64,000 nt of DNA from Comamonas thiooxydans (GCF_002157685.2 NZ_AP026738.1:1178001-1242000); one strand, 5' to 3'; positions 34,310 to 45,869 are shown, counted from the stretch's first letter. The notes: generated by a model not told the origin, from the letters alone. Translations and numbers: made by a program.

Positions 34310-37300
34310 ATGAAAAAAATAAATATAGCATTGGCATCTCTAATCGGAATGGCTTTTGTCAGTTATGCCATATATGCGACAGCCGATGCCACGTCTGATG
34401 CCGCTGCGGCGCTGGTTTCTGAGCCGCAGGCAGCAATTCCTCCCAATATTGCCAGTACTTCAAGCAAGCCAATGATGATGCTGGCTACATCCAAGGATCA
34501 TACTCTTTTTGGTCCAATATATACTGATTTTGAAGATATAGATGATGATGGGGTGTTGGATACGACATTTAAGCCGTCCTTTAAATACTATGGATATTTT
34601 GATTCCTCTAAATGTTATAGCTACACCTCCAACTCAAGATTTGAACCTGATAGTCTGTCCATAAAAACAAATGATGGTCGTTATACCTGTCCGAGTAGTA
34701 AATCTCTGTGGAGTGGAAATTTCCTCAATTGGGCAACGATGACCAGAATTGATGTCATTAGAAAAATGCTTTATGGGGGGAAGCGCTTCGAGGATGGTGT
34801 TCAGGCTGCTAATTCATCCCTGGTAACAACGACCGTATTGGAGCGTGCGAATCTTTCCAAGGATTCCCATTCTTTTGTGAAGCATTATGTTGGGAGCGAT
34901 ATTCGTGATTACACGCCATTTACAGTAAGTAGTTTGACGAAAACATCGGGTAGTAATAACGGGGTTTACTCTGGATTGACTATTTGCAATCGCTCTGATG
35001 TGATGGGGGAGGGTGGAAATCCAATTATGCGGCTGGCAAAAGGAAATTACCGCATGTGGGGCACTGTAAACGGAACTGTTTGTGAATGGAATGGAACGAC
35101 TTTCGGTAAAAAATTATCTAGATATTTTAAGGATGTAAATAAGGGCAATGGAGGTATTGCTCATGAAGAGAATCAACCAACGTCAACTAGTGACTATGCC
35201 ATGAGTAGTGCTGCCGCATCGGACTTGAATGTTCGTGTTCGTGTGTGCAACCCGTCTTTGTTGGGTGAGGAGCGTTGTCAAGCCTTTCCTGCAACTTCTT
35301 CGACAAACTTTAAGCCTTATGGAATTTTTCAAGAATTTGGTCTTGGCAGCACGGTGAATAGCGCGGCTCGTTCGGAGTTTGGCGTGATTACTGGTAGCTA
35401 TGATAATAATTTAACGGCCGGTGCATTAAGACGAAACATGGGGGATTTTTCCGATGAAATCAACCAGGAAAATGGAGTTTTTTGCCACTCCACTGGTGCT
35501 GGCTGTTCTAAAGTTTTAAGTGATGGTCGAGTTACGGGAAATGGAGCAATAAAGTCAATGGATGGCTTTGTTTTATACGGCCGTAATAGTAGTAATTATG
35601 ATGGATCCAATAATCAATTACCTAATGAAATGGTGGATGGAACATTATCTGCTTGGGGTAATCCTGTTGGTGAGATGGTTGTACAGGCATTGCAGTATTT
35701 TTCCGGGAAGAATTCCACAAATCCTGCAACCACAACGAAGGATACGGCTAAGGGTTTGAGTGTTGTTGGATGGAATGATCCTCTTTCCACCAGTAATGCA
35801 AGGCGAACAGGGATGTACGGAAATCCAATATGCAGGCCCATGTATACGCTGGCCTTGTCCAGCAGTGCACTGAGCTTTGATGCAGGGGCCGGTACTCCTT
35901 TTGAAACACTTCCTAATCGGAAAGGAAGTTTAAATAGCTATGTGAATACGATTGGTGACCGAGAGGGAATTCACGGAACTCAACGTTCTGTTGGATCTGT
36001 TGATGGGAGCGCTAGCTTTGGACAGACTTGCTCCAAAAAAACGGTGAGCCAATTATCGAGTGTTTCAGGAATATGCCCTGAAGCGCCTGCGATTGGTGGC
36101 ACTTATCAGGTTGCTGGTGCTGCGCTTTATGCTAACACTTCGAAGATTAGAAATATCACGAATCCGCCCTCAGATCTAGGTTTCGTTCAGGATGCGCTAA
36201 AGGTAAAAACCATGGCTGCCTCGTTGGCGGGTGGTGTCGCACGTATTGAAGTTCCAATTCCAAATACAAATCCGAGAAAATATGTTTATATAACGCCTGA
36301 AAGCCTTTGGAATTCTGGCGGCTCGAAGACCATGCCTGGTGCTATGCTGACTTTTCAGTCCATTAGCTCGGGGCCTATGTATGGGACATTTGTGGTCACC
36401 TGGAACGACGCCTTGTTTGGTGGCGACTACGATATGGATATCGCCGGTTTTATTCGATACGATATTATTAATGATTCGAAGAGCTCGACCGGTTATAGCA
36501 TAAATGTGACTACTGATATTATTAATGTGGGTGCGGGATTTACGGGAACCCATGGATTCAGTATCATGGGTACCGATAAGGATGGCCGATATTTGACCCA
36601 TAGGCACAAAACAGATGAGAAGATGTTGAAGGGGGCAGAAGGTTATTTGTGCGATGGAAAAACGTTGACTGGAAATTCTGAGTGCAATGTGTCTTCAGGT
36701 GACATGACCGTGGTCGATAAAGACTATCCAGTGACTAAAGTTTTTCAGATGCAGGGGGTGAGTGACGCTTTGCTACAGGATCCTTTGTGGTATGCAGCGA
36801 AATATGGATATTTTGCTTCCAGTCGTAAAAATTCTGATGGAACATATGCGGAAATACCTTTGCCAGAGAATCAGGATGCATGGGATCATTACAAGTCAGA
36901 TGGATCGAATGGTTCTGATGGTGTTCCTGACGGATACTTCCTCGCACGCAGGCCGGAAATTCTCGAAAATCAATTAAGACGTGCGTTGGAGGCCATGGCG
37001 AATACCTCTAATGCGGCACCTGCAATGTCTGCTCCTGTTCTGGTTGAGGGTGCATTTAAATATGCGGTGAAATTTGACAGTAATGCACTGAATGGCGAGT
37101 TGGAGGCCTATAAAATTCAGGAAAATGGTACTTTCGGTAACTCTGCTACTTGGGAGGCAAGCAAGAAGTTACAGGAAAAGGTGGCCAATAATTTTGGGGG
37201 CACTCGTGAAATAATTACCAATGATGGAAACGCCTCGGGTCTGGCATTTCGCTGGGCCAGCATGAATAGCAGCTATAAGAGCTTGATCACTACGTCGAGC

Positions 37301-39079
37301 AAAAATAAGCTAAGTGATGCCAATGCGCAGTTGCTGATTAACTATATTCGTGGCGATCAGAGCTTGGAAGGGGCTGGGGGGTTGCGAGTTCGCGGTGGTA
37401 ATATGCTTGGACCTATTATTAGTAGCTCTCCGTGGCTACAGCAGCGCCCGGTTGCAACTTGGGGTAATGTTGATGGATATTCGACTTACTATAATGCGCA
37501 AAGGTCTCGAAAAACTGCAATCTGGGTTGGTTCCAATGATGGCATGCTGCATGCTTTTGCCTCTGATACAGGTGAAGAAATTTTTTCTTATGTGCCAGGA
37601 GCCATTGCGAACAGGCTTGCAGAGCTTCCGCTTCAGCGAGGTGATGGTGTTGTCACGAAATTGAGTGGCACCAATTTTGTGAATGCGGCGCAGGTGACTC
37701 CGCCAGGTTCTGTTTGGGCATATGTTGACGGGAATCCATATACGGCAGACGTCAAGGTGGGAGCAGATTGGAGGACCTATCTTTTCGGCTCCCTGGGTAG
37801 AGGTGGTCGAGCAGTATTTGCCTTGGATGCAAGCAATATTTCCAATTTGACGGAGCGTAATGCTTCAAGTATTTTTAAATGGCAGTTTACTTCCGCTGAT
37901 GATGCAGATATGGGGTATCAGATTGGGGATGTGACCATTCATGGATCGTCCAATCAAGCTTCTCCGATTGCAAGATTGAATAATGGGAAGTTCGCCATGA
38001 TTATCGGGAATGGCCAAAGGTCGGTTTCTGGTAAAGCGGTTTTGTATCTTCTGTATGTAGATGGGCCAAGTGCAGGCAGTTGGTCTGGTCGTTACAAGAA
38101 AATTGTTCTGGATGCAGGTTCTGGGAACGGTCTGTCAAGTCCTCGTTGGGAGGATCTGGATGGTGATGGCACTGCAGATGTAGTTTATGCGGGTGATTTG
38201 AAGGGGAATATTTGGAAGGTGAATATCAGCGATTCAGATGCGTTGAAATGGAAGCCTGCATTTAGTGATGAAGCTACGACCTCCAAAGCAGCAATACCGC
38301 TGTTTACCGCCAATGATAGAAAAATGGTCAATGGTCAGGCGCAGGTCACTCCTTTGCCCATCACAACTGCACCGCAGATTGTGTACATGGCCAGAGGTGG
38401 TGTTATGGTGAATTTTGCAACTGGCAATGCTTTTGTAGCGGGCGACTTTGGGAGTACGGCTATTAATCAGGCTGCATTTGGCATCTGGGATCGCGGCCAG
38501 GCTTTACCGAATGCCAGAATTTTGAGCAGAAAATTTGTGCAGAACTCTGATGGCTCGGTCTCGGCCAAGGCGGGAGATGCTATGGACTGGAGTAAGTATG
38601 ATGGCTGGACTATTCCTTTGCCAGGCAATGGTGAGGCTGTTGTAAGTGATCCTTTGTATGATGCGGGTGTTTTTGTTTTTGTGGGTACAAAACCAAAAAA
38701 CCAAGAATCTACAGACTGTAGTGATATGCCTAGAAATATGCTGTATGCCGTTGATCCTATTTCCGGGATGCCGGACAGAGCGACACTGGGTGTGATCAAT
38801 GTCAATGGTCTCTATGAAAATATTGCAGGAATTGCTATTAGTGATCCCAAGGTCGGCGGGCCCTTTCGCAATAGCTTGAGGCCTCCAAAGGTTGCGTGTG
38901 TTGCTGGCGATGCCGGCTGTACTTGCACGGGAGGCGAATGCTCTAAAGATGCGCCTGTTTGTGGGGCTGGACAGCGTTCGGTCAATATTGTGGGGCGGGC
39001 GACCAATCTTCCGCTGTGCTATAGCAATGCCCCTCGTTTGCAATGGCGAGAGATTTCTGGATTGAGGACTTACCCGTGA
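34310..39079 (+). CDS. pilY1: Type IV pilus tip adhesin / biogenesis protein PilY1
   Basis: A 1589-residue exported protein. The N-terminus [27 protein letters not shown] is a signal peptide; the second ATG (34310) is chosen because GAAGAGGAA lies 7-8 bases before it. The N-terminal 1000 residues contain [30 protein letters not shown] and no clear von Willebrand A motif. The C-terminal part is the PilC/PilY1 beta-propeller ([44 protein letters not shown]) with a calcium loop D1282-x-D-x-D-G-x-x-D1290. The tail is Cys-rich ([15 protein letters not shown]). PilY1 sits at the pilus tip, promotes extension and adhesion. Its TGA overlaps the pilE GTG. Confidence 0.92.
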   Translation: MKKINIALASLIGMAFVSYAIYATADATSDAAAALVSEPQAAIPPNIASTSSKPMMMLATSKDHTLFGPIYTDFEDIDDDGVLDTTFKPSFKYYGYFDSSKCYSYTSNSRFEPDSLSIKTNDGRYTCPSSKSLWSGNFLNWATMTRIDVIRKMLYGGKRFEDGVQAANSSLVTTTVLERANLSKDSHSFVKHYVGSDIRDYTPFTVSSLTKTSGSNNGVYSGLTICNRSDVMGEGGNPIMRLAKGNYRMWGTVNGTVCEWNGTTFGKKLSRYFKDVNKGNGGIAHEENQPTSTSDYAMSSAAASDLNVRVRVCNPSLLGEERCQAFPATSSTNFKPYGIFQEFGLGSTVNSAARSEFGVITGSYDNNLTAGALRRNMGDFSDEINQENGVFCHSTGAGCSKVLSDGRVTGNGAIKSMDGFVLYGRNSSNYDGSNNQLPNEMVDGTLSAWGNPVGEMVVQALQYFSGKNSTNPATTTKDTAKGLSVVGWNDPLSTSNARRTGMYGNPICRPMYTLALSSSALSFDAGAGTPFETLPNRKGSLNSYVNTIGDREGIHGTQRSVGSVDGSASFGQTCSKKTVSQLSSVSGICPEAPAIGGTYQVAGAALYANTSKIRNITNPPSDLGFVQDALKVKTMAASLAGGVARIEVPIPNTNPRKYVYITPESLWNSGGSKTMPGAMLTFQSISSGPMYGTFVVTWNDALFGGDYDMDIAGFIRYDIINDSKSSTGYSINVTTDIINVGAGFTGTHGFSIMGTDKDGRYLTHRHKTDEKMLKGAEGYLCDGKTLTGNSECNVSSGDMTVVDKDYPVTKVFQMQGVSDALLQDPLWYAAKYGYFASSRKNSDGTYAEIPLPENQDAWDHYKSDGSNGSDGVPDGYFLARRPEILENQLRRALEAMANTSNAAPAMSAPVLVEGAFKYAVKFDSNALNGELEAYKIQENGTFGNSATWEASKKLQEKVANNFGGTREIITNDGNASGLAFRWASMNSSYKSLITTSSKNKLSDANAQLLINYIRGDQSLEGAGGLRVRGGNMLGPIISSSPWLQQRPVATWGNVDGYSTYYNAQRSRKTAIWVGSNDGMLHAFASDTGEEIFSYVPGAIANRLAELPLQRGDGVVTKLSGTNFVNAAQVTPPGSVWAYVDGNPYTADVKVGADWRTYLFGSLGRGGRAVFALDASNISNLTERNASSIFKWQFTSADDADMGYQIGDVTIHGSSNQASPIARLNNGKFAMIIGNGQRSVSGKAVLYLLYVDGPSAGSWSGRYKKIVLDAGSGNGLSSPRWEDLDGDGTADVVYAGDLKGNIWKVNISDSDALKWKPAFSDEATTSKAAIPLFTANDRKMVNGQAQVTPLPITTAPQIVYMARGGVMVNFATGNAFVAGDFGSTAINQAAFGIWDRGQALPNARILSRKFVQNSDGSVSAKAGDAMDWSKYDGWTIPLPGNGEAVVSDPLYDAGVFVFVGTKPKNQESTDCSDMPRNMLYAVDPISGMPDRATLGVINVNGLYENIAGIAISDPKVGGPFRNSLRPPKVACVAGDAGCTCTGGECSKDAPVCGAGQRSVNIVGRATNLPLCYSNAPRLQWREISGLRTYP

Positions 39080-39561
39080 GAAAATCTATAGTTCAAAGCG
39101 GATTTACCTTGATAGAGGTAATGATTGTTGTTGCAGTTATCGGCATACTGTCTACGATCGCATATCCTGCTTACACAGAATATATGGCCAAGGCAAAGAG
39201 GGCGCAAGCTAAGTCGAATATGCTGATGGCTCAACAATGGATGGAGCGATTTTATTCAGAAAATTACAGCTATTACAGCATTCGGGGAAGTAGCAAGACA
39301 GTGAGTGATATTTTTCCCGTGAATTTAAAGCAATCTCCGCCGCCGGGTGATGGTAGTGCTCAGTACGTGATTAGTGTGAATGTGGATCAGGCAACGCCTG
39401 AAAGCTTTGTCTTGAGTTTGGCTCGAAAAAATGGTTCTTCAATGGCTGCGGATAAATGTGGTAATTTGGATGTGGATCAATATGGAAGAAAAACTCCGAA
39501 AAACTATGACTCTTCAAAATTTTCATCTGATAAAGCGGCGTTGGAGTACTGCTGGAAATGA
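39076..39561 (+). CDS. pilE: Type IV pilin-like protein PilE
   Basis: A 161-residue pilin. The GTG start at 39076 shares three bases with the pilY1 stop and is preceded by GAGG; it gives the leader MRKSIVQSG and cleavage before [38 protein letters not shown], with Glu at +5. An ATG at 39043 would place 11 more residues in front, inside pilY1, and is less likely. [16 protein letters not shown] and the final EYCWK supply a D-region disulfide. In this cluster PilE is a minor pilin of the tip complex; the major subunit gene (pilA) is not in the window. Confidence 0.87.
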   Translation: MRKSIVQSGFTLIEVMIVVAVIGILSTIAYPAYTEYMAKAKRAQAKSNMLMAQQWMERFYSENYSYYSIRGSSKTVSDIFPVNLKQSPPPGDGSAQYVISVNVDQATPESFVLSLARKNGSSMAADKCGNLDVDQYGRKTPKNYDSSKFSSDKAALEYCWK

Positions 39562-39612
39562 GGTTCGGTGTGATTTTCGGGAATTTTGAAGAGGTCTGCT
39601 GAGAAAGTGCCT

Positions 39613-40731
39613 ATGAACGCGATCGATGATGCTGAGTTGATGCGCCGTGCTTTGCATTTGGCGCATGGGGCCTTATATCGAACATCGCCTAACCCTCGCG
39701 TAGGTTGTGTGTTGCTTGGTAAGAATGGTGTTGTATTGGGTGAAGGTGCAACACAGGAGGCTGGTGGGCCGCACGCGGAGGTTGTTGCTCTCAATGATGC
39801 AAAGCAGCGAGGAAACGATGTACGTGGCGCCACTGCCTATGTGACTTTGGAACCCTGCGCTCATTTTGGTCGTACAGGACCTTGCTGTGATGCGTTGATT
39901 GGAGCTGGGGTCGGGCGTGTCGTTGCTGCTTTGGAGGATCCCAACCCCAATGTGGCTGGTCAAGGCTTCCAGCGATTGCGAGCTGCTGGTATTGATGTGA
40001 GTGTTGGTATTGGGGGGGAGCTTTCGCGAGAGCTCAACTTGGGTTTTTTAAGCCGAATTTTGCGTAAAAGACCTTGGGTTCGAACCAAAATCGCAGTCTC
40101 ATTGGATGGGAAGACGGCATTGGAAAATGGTGTCAGTAAATGGATTACGTCTTCTGATGCCAGATGTGATGGACATGAGTGGCGTGCCAGGGCATGTGCA
40201 ATTTTAACGGGTGTTGGAACCGTGCTTGCAGACAATCCGCGACTGGATGTGCGCTACTTCGAGACACCAAGACAGCCAAAGCTGGTACTTGTTGATAGTC
40301 AGCTCAAGGCATCGGTAAAATCTTCCATTTTTCATGTAAATCGCCAAGCTATTGTTTATACAGTCTCTGTTGATGAAAAAAAAATCAAAGAACTTCAAGG
40401 CGCGGGTGTCACAGTTGTCAGTGCTCCTGCTAATCAAGATGGGCAGGTAGATTTGTCATTTTTAATGAATGATCTTGCGGTTAATCGTGAAATCAATGAG
40501 CTGCATGTCGAAGCCGGCCAGGGATTGAATACTGCTTTGTTGAAGGCAGGTTTGGTGGATGAGGTGCTGGCTTATATTGCTCCAAAGTTACTTGGCGCGG
40601 GGATGGAATGGGCTTCTATCGGTCCATTTAGCAGTCTTGATCAAGCGGTGGCCATGGAGTTCCACGAGGTGGCAACTGTTGGCACAGATCTACGTATCCT
40701 GGCGCGGCTGGCTGGGCATGATCAGTTTTGA
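39613..40731 (+). CDS. ribD: Riboflavin biosynthesis deaminase/reductase RibD
   Basis: A 372-residue bifunctional enzyme of riboflavin synthesis. The N-terminal deaminase has the zinc motifs GPHAEVVAL and VTLEPCAHFGRTGPCCDALI; the C-terminal reductase starts about residue 150 (KRPWVRTKIAVSLDGKTALENGVSKWITSSDARCDGHEWRARACAILTGVGTVLADNPRLDVR) and ends LHVEAGQGLNTALLKAGLVDEVLAYIAPKLLGAG. The ATG at 39613 gives the family start. The gene's composition is intermediate between the AT-rich pilus genes and the GC-rich flank, suggesting it came with them. No other rib gene is nearby. Confidence 0.93.
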   Translation: MNAIDDAELMRRALHLAHGALYRTSPNPRVGCVLLGKNGVVLGEGATQEAGGPHAEVVALNDAKQRGNDVRGATAYVTLEPCAHFGRTGPCCDALIGAGVGRVVAALEDPNPNVAGQGFQRLRAAGIDVSVGIGGELSRELNLGFLSRILRKRPWVRTKIAVSLDGKTALENGVSKWITSSDARCDGHEWRARACAILTGVGTVLADNPRLDVRYFETPRQPKLVLVDSQLKASVKSSIFHVNRQAIVYTVSVDEKKIKELQGAGVTVVSAPANQDGQVDLSFLMNDLAVNREINELHVEAGQGLNTALLKAGLVDEVLAYIAPKLLGAGMEWASIGPFSSLDQAVAMEFHEVATVGTDLRILARLAGHDQF

Positions 40732-40744
40732 CTACTTATGCCTA

Positions 40745-41005
40745 TCAGCGTTTGTTTGTGTATCCGGCACAAGCTCCTGAGTTGGGTCTACCTTTGCACT
40801 CTCGGTAAAGACGCCTGTCTCGCTCCGCTGCGCTTTCGTCGGAGCTGCTGCGGATGTTCTGAATTTTGACCTTGTTGCTCTGGCTCTTGCTGCCTTTGCG
40901 CCCGCCGGCCTCGGCATTGTGCGTGGGCAGTGCGAGGATCAGAGCGACTAAAGTTACGGTGATGCTCAGTTGCTGAAGTGAGGAGCAAGCTTGACGGCGG
41001 GCCAT
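40745..41005 (-). CDS. Small basic secreted protein
   Basis: An 86-residue protein with a signal peptide (LQQLSITVTLVALILALPTHNAEA, cleavage before GGRKG). The mature part is about 53 residues, rich in Lys, Arg and Ser, with two Cys (RECKGRPNSGAC) that could form a disulfide. GAGGA seven bases before the ATG at 41005 supports translation. Not recognised. It converges with ribD, ending 14 bases from its stop, and is divergent from rpsO. Confidence 0.68.
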   Translation of the reverse strand: MARRQACSSLQQLSITVTLVALILALPTHNAEAGGRKGSKSQSNKVKIQNIRSSSDESAAERDRRLYRECKGRPNSGACAGYTNKR

Positions 41006-41140
41006 GGGGCATCCTCAGTAGTGGTGAGCAGGGCGGTGGACGGGTTCATTGTCTGCTTGCGGGCTGGTTTGGCAAAGCCGGCAAAACCAGAGGGAAAGGC
41101 CAGACGCCAATAGCATGGCCGACTGGCCTTGAGTGGTGCT

Positions 41141-41170
41141 TTGCCGGGCTGGACAGCCTCTTGATATAAT
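41141..41170 (+). promoter_or_regulatory. Sigma-70 promoter of rpsO-pnp
   Basis: TTGCCG and TATAAT separated by 18 bases, with TG one base before the -10 (extended -10 type). It is the best promoter match in the window and lies 104 bases before rpsO. Confidence 0.72.
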
Positions 41171-41273
41171 CGCTGGGTTTTGCATGGTGCAAGACGCACG
41201 CTGAGGCCTTTCCAGCCTTGGCGCAAGTAACCAAGGTGCTCCTCGTCGAGTGCCAAATCCTAAGGAAAACAAA

Positions 41274-41540
41274 ATGATCGCTGCCGATAAGAAGGCTGAA
41301 GTTGTCAAGGCCAATGCTCGTTCCGAAAACGACACTGGTAGCCCCGAAGTGCAAGTGGCTCTGCTGACAGCTCGCATCAACGAACTGACTCCCCACTTCA
41401 AGGCTAACGCCAAGGACCACCACGGTCGTCGCGGTCTGCTGCGCATGGTGAGCCGCCGCCGCAAGCTGCTGGACTACCTGAAGTCCAAGGACGCTGACCG
41501 CTACACAGCACTGATCGCCAAGCTGGGCCTGCGCAAGTAA
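41274..41540 (+). CDS. rpsO: 30S ribosomal protein S15
   Basis: An 88-residue protein that binds the central domain of 16S rRNA early in assembly. [56 protein letters not shown] is the whole family signature. TAAGGA precedes the ATG at 41274; the in-frame extension from 41250 is spurious. The order rpsO-terminator-pnp is the same as in E. coli, where S15 represses its own translation. Confidence 0.97.
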   Translation: MIAADKKAEVVKANARSENDTGSPEVQVALLTARINELTPHFKANAKDHHGRRGLLRMVSRRRKLLDYLKSKDADRYTALIAKLGLRK

Positions 41541-41557
41541 GCACGGTGAAAGATCGA

Positions 41558-41594
41558 AACGCCTGAGTTAGATTGCCTAGCTCAGGCGTTTTTT
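41558..41594 (+). terminator. Terminator between rpsO and pnp
   Basis: AACGCCTGAG and CTCAGGCGTT form the outer stem, with partial pairing inside, and six T residues end the run. In E. coli the corresponding terminator is leaky and allows pnp read-through. Confidence 0.82.
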
Positions 41595-41745
41595 ACTTCG
41601 GAGTTCGCAAAGCAGAGCGAAGCTGTGTCATTCCAATGCTGCACTATTTATAGCGCGTAGCGCAACACTGGAATGGCATCGTGTTCTGTTTGCACTCCAA
41701 ATCAAGACTGGATGGGCGCATCCAGCTATTCATAAAGGAGTCACC

Positions 41746-43989
41746 ATGACCATGTTCAACAAAGTTACCAAGACCTTCCAGTGGGGCCAGCATACGGTCA
41801 CCATGGAAACCGGCGAAATCGCCCGTCAGGCCTCCGGCGCCGTGCTGGTCAACATCGACGACACCGTGGTGCTGGCCACTGTCGTGGGTTCCAAGATCGC
41901 CAAGGCCGGCCAGGACTTCTTCCCCCTGACCGTTGACTACATCGAGAAGACCTATGCCGCCGGCAAGATCCCCGGCAGCTTCTTCAAGCGCGAAGCCAAG
42001 CCTTCCGAGCTGGAGACTCTGACCTCGCGTCTGATCGACCGTCCCATCCGTCCCCTGTTCCCCGAAGGCTTCTACAACGACGTGCATGTGGTCATCCACA
42101 CCATCTCGCTGAACCCCGAAGTCGACGCCGACATCGCTGCCATGATTGCTGTCTCCGCTGCCCTGGCAGTGTCGGGCCTGCCTTTCAACGGCCCTATTGG
42201 TGCAGCCCGCGTGGGTTACATCAATGGCGAATACGTGCTGAACCCCGGTCAGACCCAGCGCAAGGATTCGCAGATGGATCTGGTCGTTGCTGGTACCGAA
42301 TCCGCCGTGCTGATGGTGGAATCCGAAGCCCTGCAACTGCCTGAAGAAGTGATGCTGGGCGCCGTGGTGTTCGGCCACGAGCAAGGCAAGATCGCCATCG
42401 ACGCCATCCATGACCTGGTGCGCGAAGGCGGCAAGCCCGCATGGGACTGGACTGCTCCCGCCAAGGACGAAGCGCTGATCGCCAAGGTGGTCGAGCTGGG
42501 TGAAGCCAAGCTGCGCGCCGCTTACCAGGAGCGCAACAAGCAGGTGCGTACCCTGGCTTGCCGCACTGCCTACGCCGACGTCAAGGCCGCCTTGACCGAG
42601 CAAGGCGTGGCGTTCGACGGCGTCAAGGTTGAAGGCATGCTGTTCGACATCGAAGCCGGCATCGTGCGTTCGCAGATCCTGGCGGGCGAGCCCCGTATCG
42701 ACGGCCGCGACACCCGTACCGTGCGTCCCATCGAGATCCGTTCCTCCGTGCTGCCCCGCACTCACGGCTCCGCACTGTTCACGCGTGGTGAAACCCAGGC
42801 CCTGGTGATCTCCACGCTGGGTACCGAGCGCGACGCTCAGAAGATCGACGCGCTGGCTGGCGAGTTCGAAGACCGCTTCCTGTTCCACTACAACATGCCT
42901 CCCTTTGCCACCGGCGAAGTGGGCCGCATGGGCTCGACCAAGCGCCGCGAAATCGGCCACGGCCGTCTGGCCAAGCGCGCTCTGGCCGCTTGCCTGCCGA
43001 CCAAGGAAGAATTCCCCTACACCATCCGCGTGGTGTCGGAAATCACCGAGTCCAACGGTTCCTCGTCCATGGCTTCGGTCTGCGGCGGCTGCCTGTCCAT
43101 GATGGACGCCGGCGTGCCCATGAAGGCGCATGTGGCCGGTATCGCCATGGGTCTGATCAAGGAAGACAACAAGTTCGCCGTGCTGACCGACATCCTGGGT
43201 GACGAAGATCACCTGGGTGACATGGACTTCAAGGTGGCCGGTACGACCAACGGCATCACTGCCCTGCAGATGGACATCAAGATCCAGGGCATCACCAAGG
43301 AAATCATGCAGGTCGCCCTGGCTCAGGCCAAGGAAGCGCGCATGCACATCCTGGGTAAGATGCAGGAAGCCATGGGTGAAGCCAAGACCGAAGTCTCCAG
43401 CTTCGCGCCCAAGCTCTACACCATGAAGATCAACCCCGAGAAGATCCGTGACGTGATCGGCAAGGGCGGCGCCACCATCCGTGCGCTGACCGAAGAGACC
43501 GGCACCCAGATCAACATCGAGGAAGACGGCACCATCACCATCGCCGCCACCGACGGCGCCAAGGCCGAGGCCGCCAAGCTGCGTATCGAGCAGATCACGG
43601 CCGAAGTCGAGATCGGCAAGATCTACGAAGGCCCGATCGTTAAGATCCTGGAATTCGGTGCCCTGGTCAACCTGCTGCCCGGCAAGGATGGTCTGCTGCA
43701 CATCAGCCAGATCGCCCACGAGCGCGTGGAAAAGGTCACCGACTACCTGCAAGAAGGTCAAGTGGTCAAGGTCAAGGTTCTGGAAACCGACGACAAGGGT
43801 CGTGTCAAGCTGTCCATGAAGGCACTGACCGAGCGTCCCGCCGGTATGCCCGAGCGCGAGCCGCGTGAACCCCGTGGCGATCGCGAGTACCGCGAACGTG
43901 CCCCTCGCCAGAATCGCGAACCCCGCGAGAACCGCGAGCCACGTGAAAACCGCGCAGCCGCTGACGAGCAGCAGCAACAGCAGCAGTAA
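41746..43989 (+). CDS. pnp: Polyribonucleotide nucleotidyltransferase (PNPase)
   Basis: A 747-residue phosphorolytic 3'-5' exoribonuclease. Two RNase PH domains (about 10-140 and 315-455, joined by a helical linker), a KH domain ([27 protein letters not shown]) and an S1 domain ([41 protein letters not shown]) are all present. After VKLSMKAL the tail of about 45 residues is made of Arg-Glu-Pro and Arg-Glu-Asn repeats ending in six Gln, which is longer and more repetitive than usual and may bind RNA or RNase E-type partners. AAAGGAG precedes the ATG. Confidence 0.96.
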   Translation: MTMFNKVTKTFQWGQHTVTMETGEIARQASGAVLVNIDDTVVLATVVGSKIAKAGQDFFPLTVDYIEKTYAAGKIPGSFFKREAKPSELETLTSRLIDRPIRPLFPEGFYNDVHVVIHTISLNPEVDADIAAMIAVSAALAVSGLPFNGPIGAARVGYINGEYVLNPGQTQRKDSQMDLVVAGTESAVLMVESEALQLPEEVMLGAVVFGHEQGKIAIDAIHDLVREGGKPAWDWTAPAKDEALIAKVVELGEAKLRAAYQERNKQVRTLACRTAYADVKAALTEQGVAFDGVKVEGMLFDIEAGIVRSQILAGEPRIDGRDTRTVRPIEIRSSVLPRTHGSALFTRGETQALVISTLGTERDAQKIDALAGEFEDRFLFHYNMPPFATGEVGRMGSTKRREIGHGRLAKRALAACLPTKEEFPYTIRVVSEITESNGSSSMASVCGGCLSMMDAGVPMKAHVAGIAMGLIKEDNKFAVLTDILGDEDHLGDMDFKVAGTTNGITALQMDIKIQGITKEIMQVALAQAKEARMHILGKMQEAMGEAKTEVSSFAPKLYTMKINPEKIRDVIGKGGATIRALTEETGTQINIEEDGTITIAATDGAKAEAAKLRIEQITAEVEIGKIYEGPIVKILEFGALVNLLPGKDGLLHISQIAHERVEKVTDYLQEGQVVKVKVLETDDKGRVKLSMKALTERPAGMPEREPREPRGDREYRERAPRQNREPRENREPRENRAAADEQQQQQQ

Positions 43990-43994
43990 TGGCT

Positions 43995-44028
43995 GACAGG
44001 AGGCCGTCGTGAGGCGGTCTCCTGTTTT
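43995..44028 (+). terminator. Terminator after pnp
   Basis: ACAGGAG and CTCCTGT form the outer stem with GGCCG/GGCGGT partly paired inside, followed by TTTTG. Confidence 0.65.
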
Positions 44029-44050
44029 GTCGTTTGCTGGCTGATCCTGA

Positions 44051-44100
44051 TTTGTAGCTGCTAGCGCTTTCTGCATAAGCGTTTGAGCCTGATTTCTTTG
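44051..44100. repeat. Copy F of intergenic repeat upstream of the quinone oxidoreductase gene
   Basis: TAGCTGCTAGCGCTTT (44055-44070) is followed by CATAAGCGTTTGAGCC. It is the closest match to copy A's left arm (15 of the first 15 bases identical). Confidence 0.6.
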
Positions 44101-44133
44101 ATAGAGCAAAGCCTGACTATGGAAGCCAACACA

Positions 44134-45126
44134 ATGCGAGCGGTGGAAATCACCAGCTATGGTGCGCCAGACGTGCTGCGCATGGGTGTACGTCCCATGC
44201 CGGTGGCGGCTGAGGGGGAGGTGCTGATTCGCGTTGCAGCGAGCGGCATCAACCGCCCCGATGTGCTGCAGCGCAAAGGCCATTACGCACCGCCTGCCGG
44301 AGCCTCCGATCTTCCGGGGCTGGAGGTGGCGGGTGTGATCGTGGCGGGCGACGAGGCGGCCATGGCCAAGGCGGGCTTCAAGCTTGGCGACCGCGTCTGC
44401 GCGCTGGTGGCTGGTGGCGGCTATGCGAGCTTCTGCGCTGCGCCCGTGGACCAGTGCCTGCCGGTGCCTGCGGGCTTCAGCGACGTGCAGGCGGCTGCCT
44501 TGCCCGAGACCTTTTTCACGGTCTGGAGCAATGTGTTCGACCGGGGAGCTCTGCAGCCCGGCGAAACATTGCTGGTGCAGGGCGGCAGCAGCGGCATTGG
44601 CGTGACGGCGATTCAGTTGGCCAAGGCCTGGGGCGCGACGGTCATTGTCACGGCAGGCAGTGATGCCAAGTGTGATGACTGCCTCAAGCTCGGTGCCGAC
44701 CACGCCATCAACTACAAGACACAGGATTTTGCGGCAGAAGTGCAGCGCATCACGGCGGGCGAGGGCGTCAACGTCATCCTCGACATGGTCGCCGGCAGCT
44801 ATGTGGCGCGCGAAGTCCAATGCCTGGCTCCTGATGGCCGTCTGGTCATCATCGCGGTGCAGGGCGGCGTCAAGGCCGAGTTCGATGCCGGCCTGGTGCT
44901 GCGCAAGCGACTGACCGTGACCGGCTCCACCTTGCGCCCGCGCTCCGTGGCCTTCAAGGCGGCGATCGCCGAGGCGCTCAAGCGCAATGTCTGGCCCCTG
45001 CTGGAGTCCGGCAAGGTGCGCCCAGCCATTTATCGTGAATTCGATGCTGCTGATGCGGCGCAGGCTCATGCGCTGATGGAATCCAGCCAGCACACCGGAA
45101 AAATCGTTTTGACTTGGGAAACATGA
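44134..45126 (+). CDS. NAD(P)H-quinone oxidoreductase, QOR/PIG3-like
   Basis: A 330-residue zinc-free medium-chain dehydrogenase. [65 protein letters not shown] and the nucleotide-binding [33 protein letters not shown] are typical of the PIG3/TP53I3-like quinone oxidoreductases. GGAAG eight bases upstream favours the ATG at 44134; ATG at 44119 would add five residues. Its stop overlaps the tpiA ATG, so the two are co-translated. The natural substrate is unknown. Confidence 0.88.
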   Translation: MRAVEITSYGAPDVLRMGVRPMPVAAEGEVLIRVAASGINRPDVLQRKGHYAPPAGASDLPGLEVAGVIVAGDEAAMAKAGFKLGDRVCALVAGGGYASFCAAPVDQCLPVPAGFSDVQAAALPETFFTVWSNVFDRGALQPGETLLVQGGSSGIGVTAIQLAKAWGATVIVTAGSDAKCDDCLKLGADHAINYKTQDFAAEVQRITAGEGVNVILDMVAGSYVAREVQCLAPDGRLVIIAVQGGVKAEFDAGLVLRKRLTVTGSTLRPRSVAFKAAIAEALKRNVWPLLESGKVRPAIYREFDAADAAQAHALMESSQHTGKIVLTWET

Positions 45127-45869
45127 AGCAAAAACTCATTGTTGGCAACTGGAAGATGAACGGCAGCCTGGCTGCCAATGCCGCTTTGCTGCAGGCCATC
45201 AAGCAGGGCTTGCCTGCTGACAACAAGGCGGGCGTGGCCGTGGCTGCTCCTGCGCCCTATCTGGCTCAGGTCCAGGCGGAACTTGCGGGTACTTCCATTG
45301 GAGTGGGCGCACAGGATGTCTCCCAGCACGAGCAGGGCGCATTCACGGGCGAAACTTCCGCCGCCATGCTCAAGGAGTTCGGCGTGCGCTATGCGCTGGT
45401 CGGTCACTCCGAGCGTCGTCAGTATCATGGCGAGACCGATGTCGTGGTCGCTGCCAAGGCCCAGGCCGCGCTGGCCAAGGGCATCACGCCCATCGTCTGC
45501 GTGGGCGAGACCCTGGCGGAGCGTGAAGCGGGTCAGACCGAGGCCGTGGTCAAGCGTCAGCTGGCAGCCGTGATTCATCAGGTCGGCCACTGCGTGAGCG
45601 AGCTGGTCGTGGCCTATGAGCCTGTCTGGGCCATTGGCACCGGCAAGACTGCCACTCCCGAGCAGGCCCAGCAGGTGCATGCCGTGCTGCGGGCGCAGCT
45701 GGCGGCGGCCAGCGACAAGGCTGACCGCGTGCCCCTGCTTTATGGCGGCAGCATGAATGCCGGCAATGCGGCGCAGCTGCTGGCTCAGGCCGATATTGAC
45801 GGTGGCCTGATCGGTGGCGCTGCTCTCAAGGCCCCGGATTTCCTCACCATTATTGCGGCAGCGCAATAA
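45123..45869 (+). CDS. tpiA: Triosephosphate isomerase
   Basis: A 248-residue TIM-barrel enzyme that interconverts dihydroxyacetone phosphate and glyceraldehyde 3-phosphate in the cytoplasm. Catalytic residues are visible: K11 in VGNWKMNG, H95 in [13 protein letters not shown] and E166 in [18 protein letters not shown]. The phosphate loop [15 protein letters not shown] is near the C-terminus. The start overlaps the upstream oxidoreductase stop. secG follows after 57 bases, the usual Burkholderiales order leading to the nuo operon. Confidence 0.96.
   Translation: MKQKLIVGNWKMNGSLAANAALLQAIKQGLPADNKAGVAVAAPAPYLAQVQAELAGTSIGVGAQDVSQHEQGAFTGETSAAMLKEFGVRYALVGHSERRQYHGETDVVVAAKAQAALAKGITPIVCVGETLAEREAGQTEAVVKRQLAAVIHQVGHCVSELVVAYEPVWAIGTGKTATPEQAQQVHAVLRAQLAAASDKADRVPLLYGGSMNAGNAAQLLAQADIDGGLIGGAALKAPDFLTIIAAAQ

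Larger units (their letters stand above)
31118..40744. other. AT-rich region carrying the type IV minor-pilin set and ribD
   Basis: Base composition changes abruptly just upstream of the phospholipase gene start and returns to high GC after ribD. Hand counts: 18 G+C in 31801-31860 and 22 in 36421-36480, versus 42 in 28741-28800; ribD is intermediate (31 in 40561-40620). No integrase, tRNA or terminal repeat was seen at the edges. This fits exchange of a surface-pilus cassette, but relaxed codon use alone cannot be excluded. The 183 bases before fimT hold no gene. Confidence 0.75.

Noticed and set aside
41644..45093. 1149-codon open frame on the minus strand across pnp and the oxidoreductase gene
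   Set aside because: It is the antisense shadow of GC-rich codons of pnp and its neighbour; the product is low-complexity His/Gly/Gln-rich with no family pattern.
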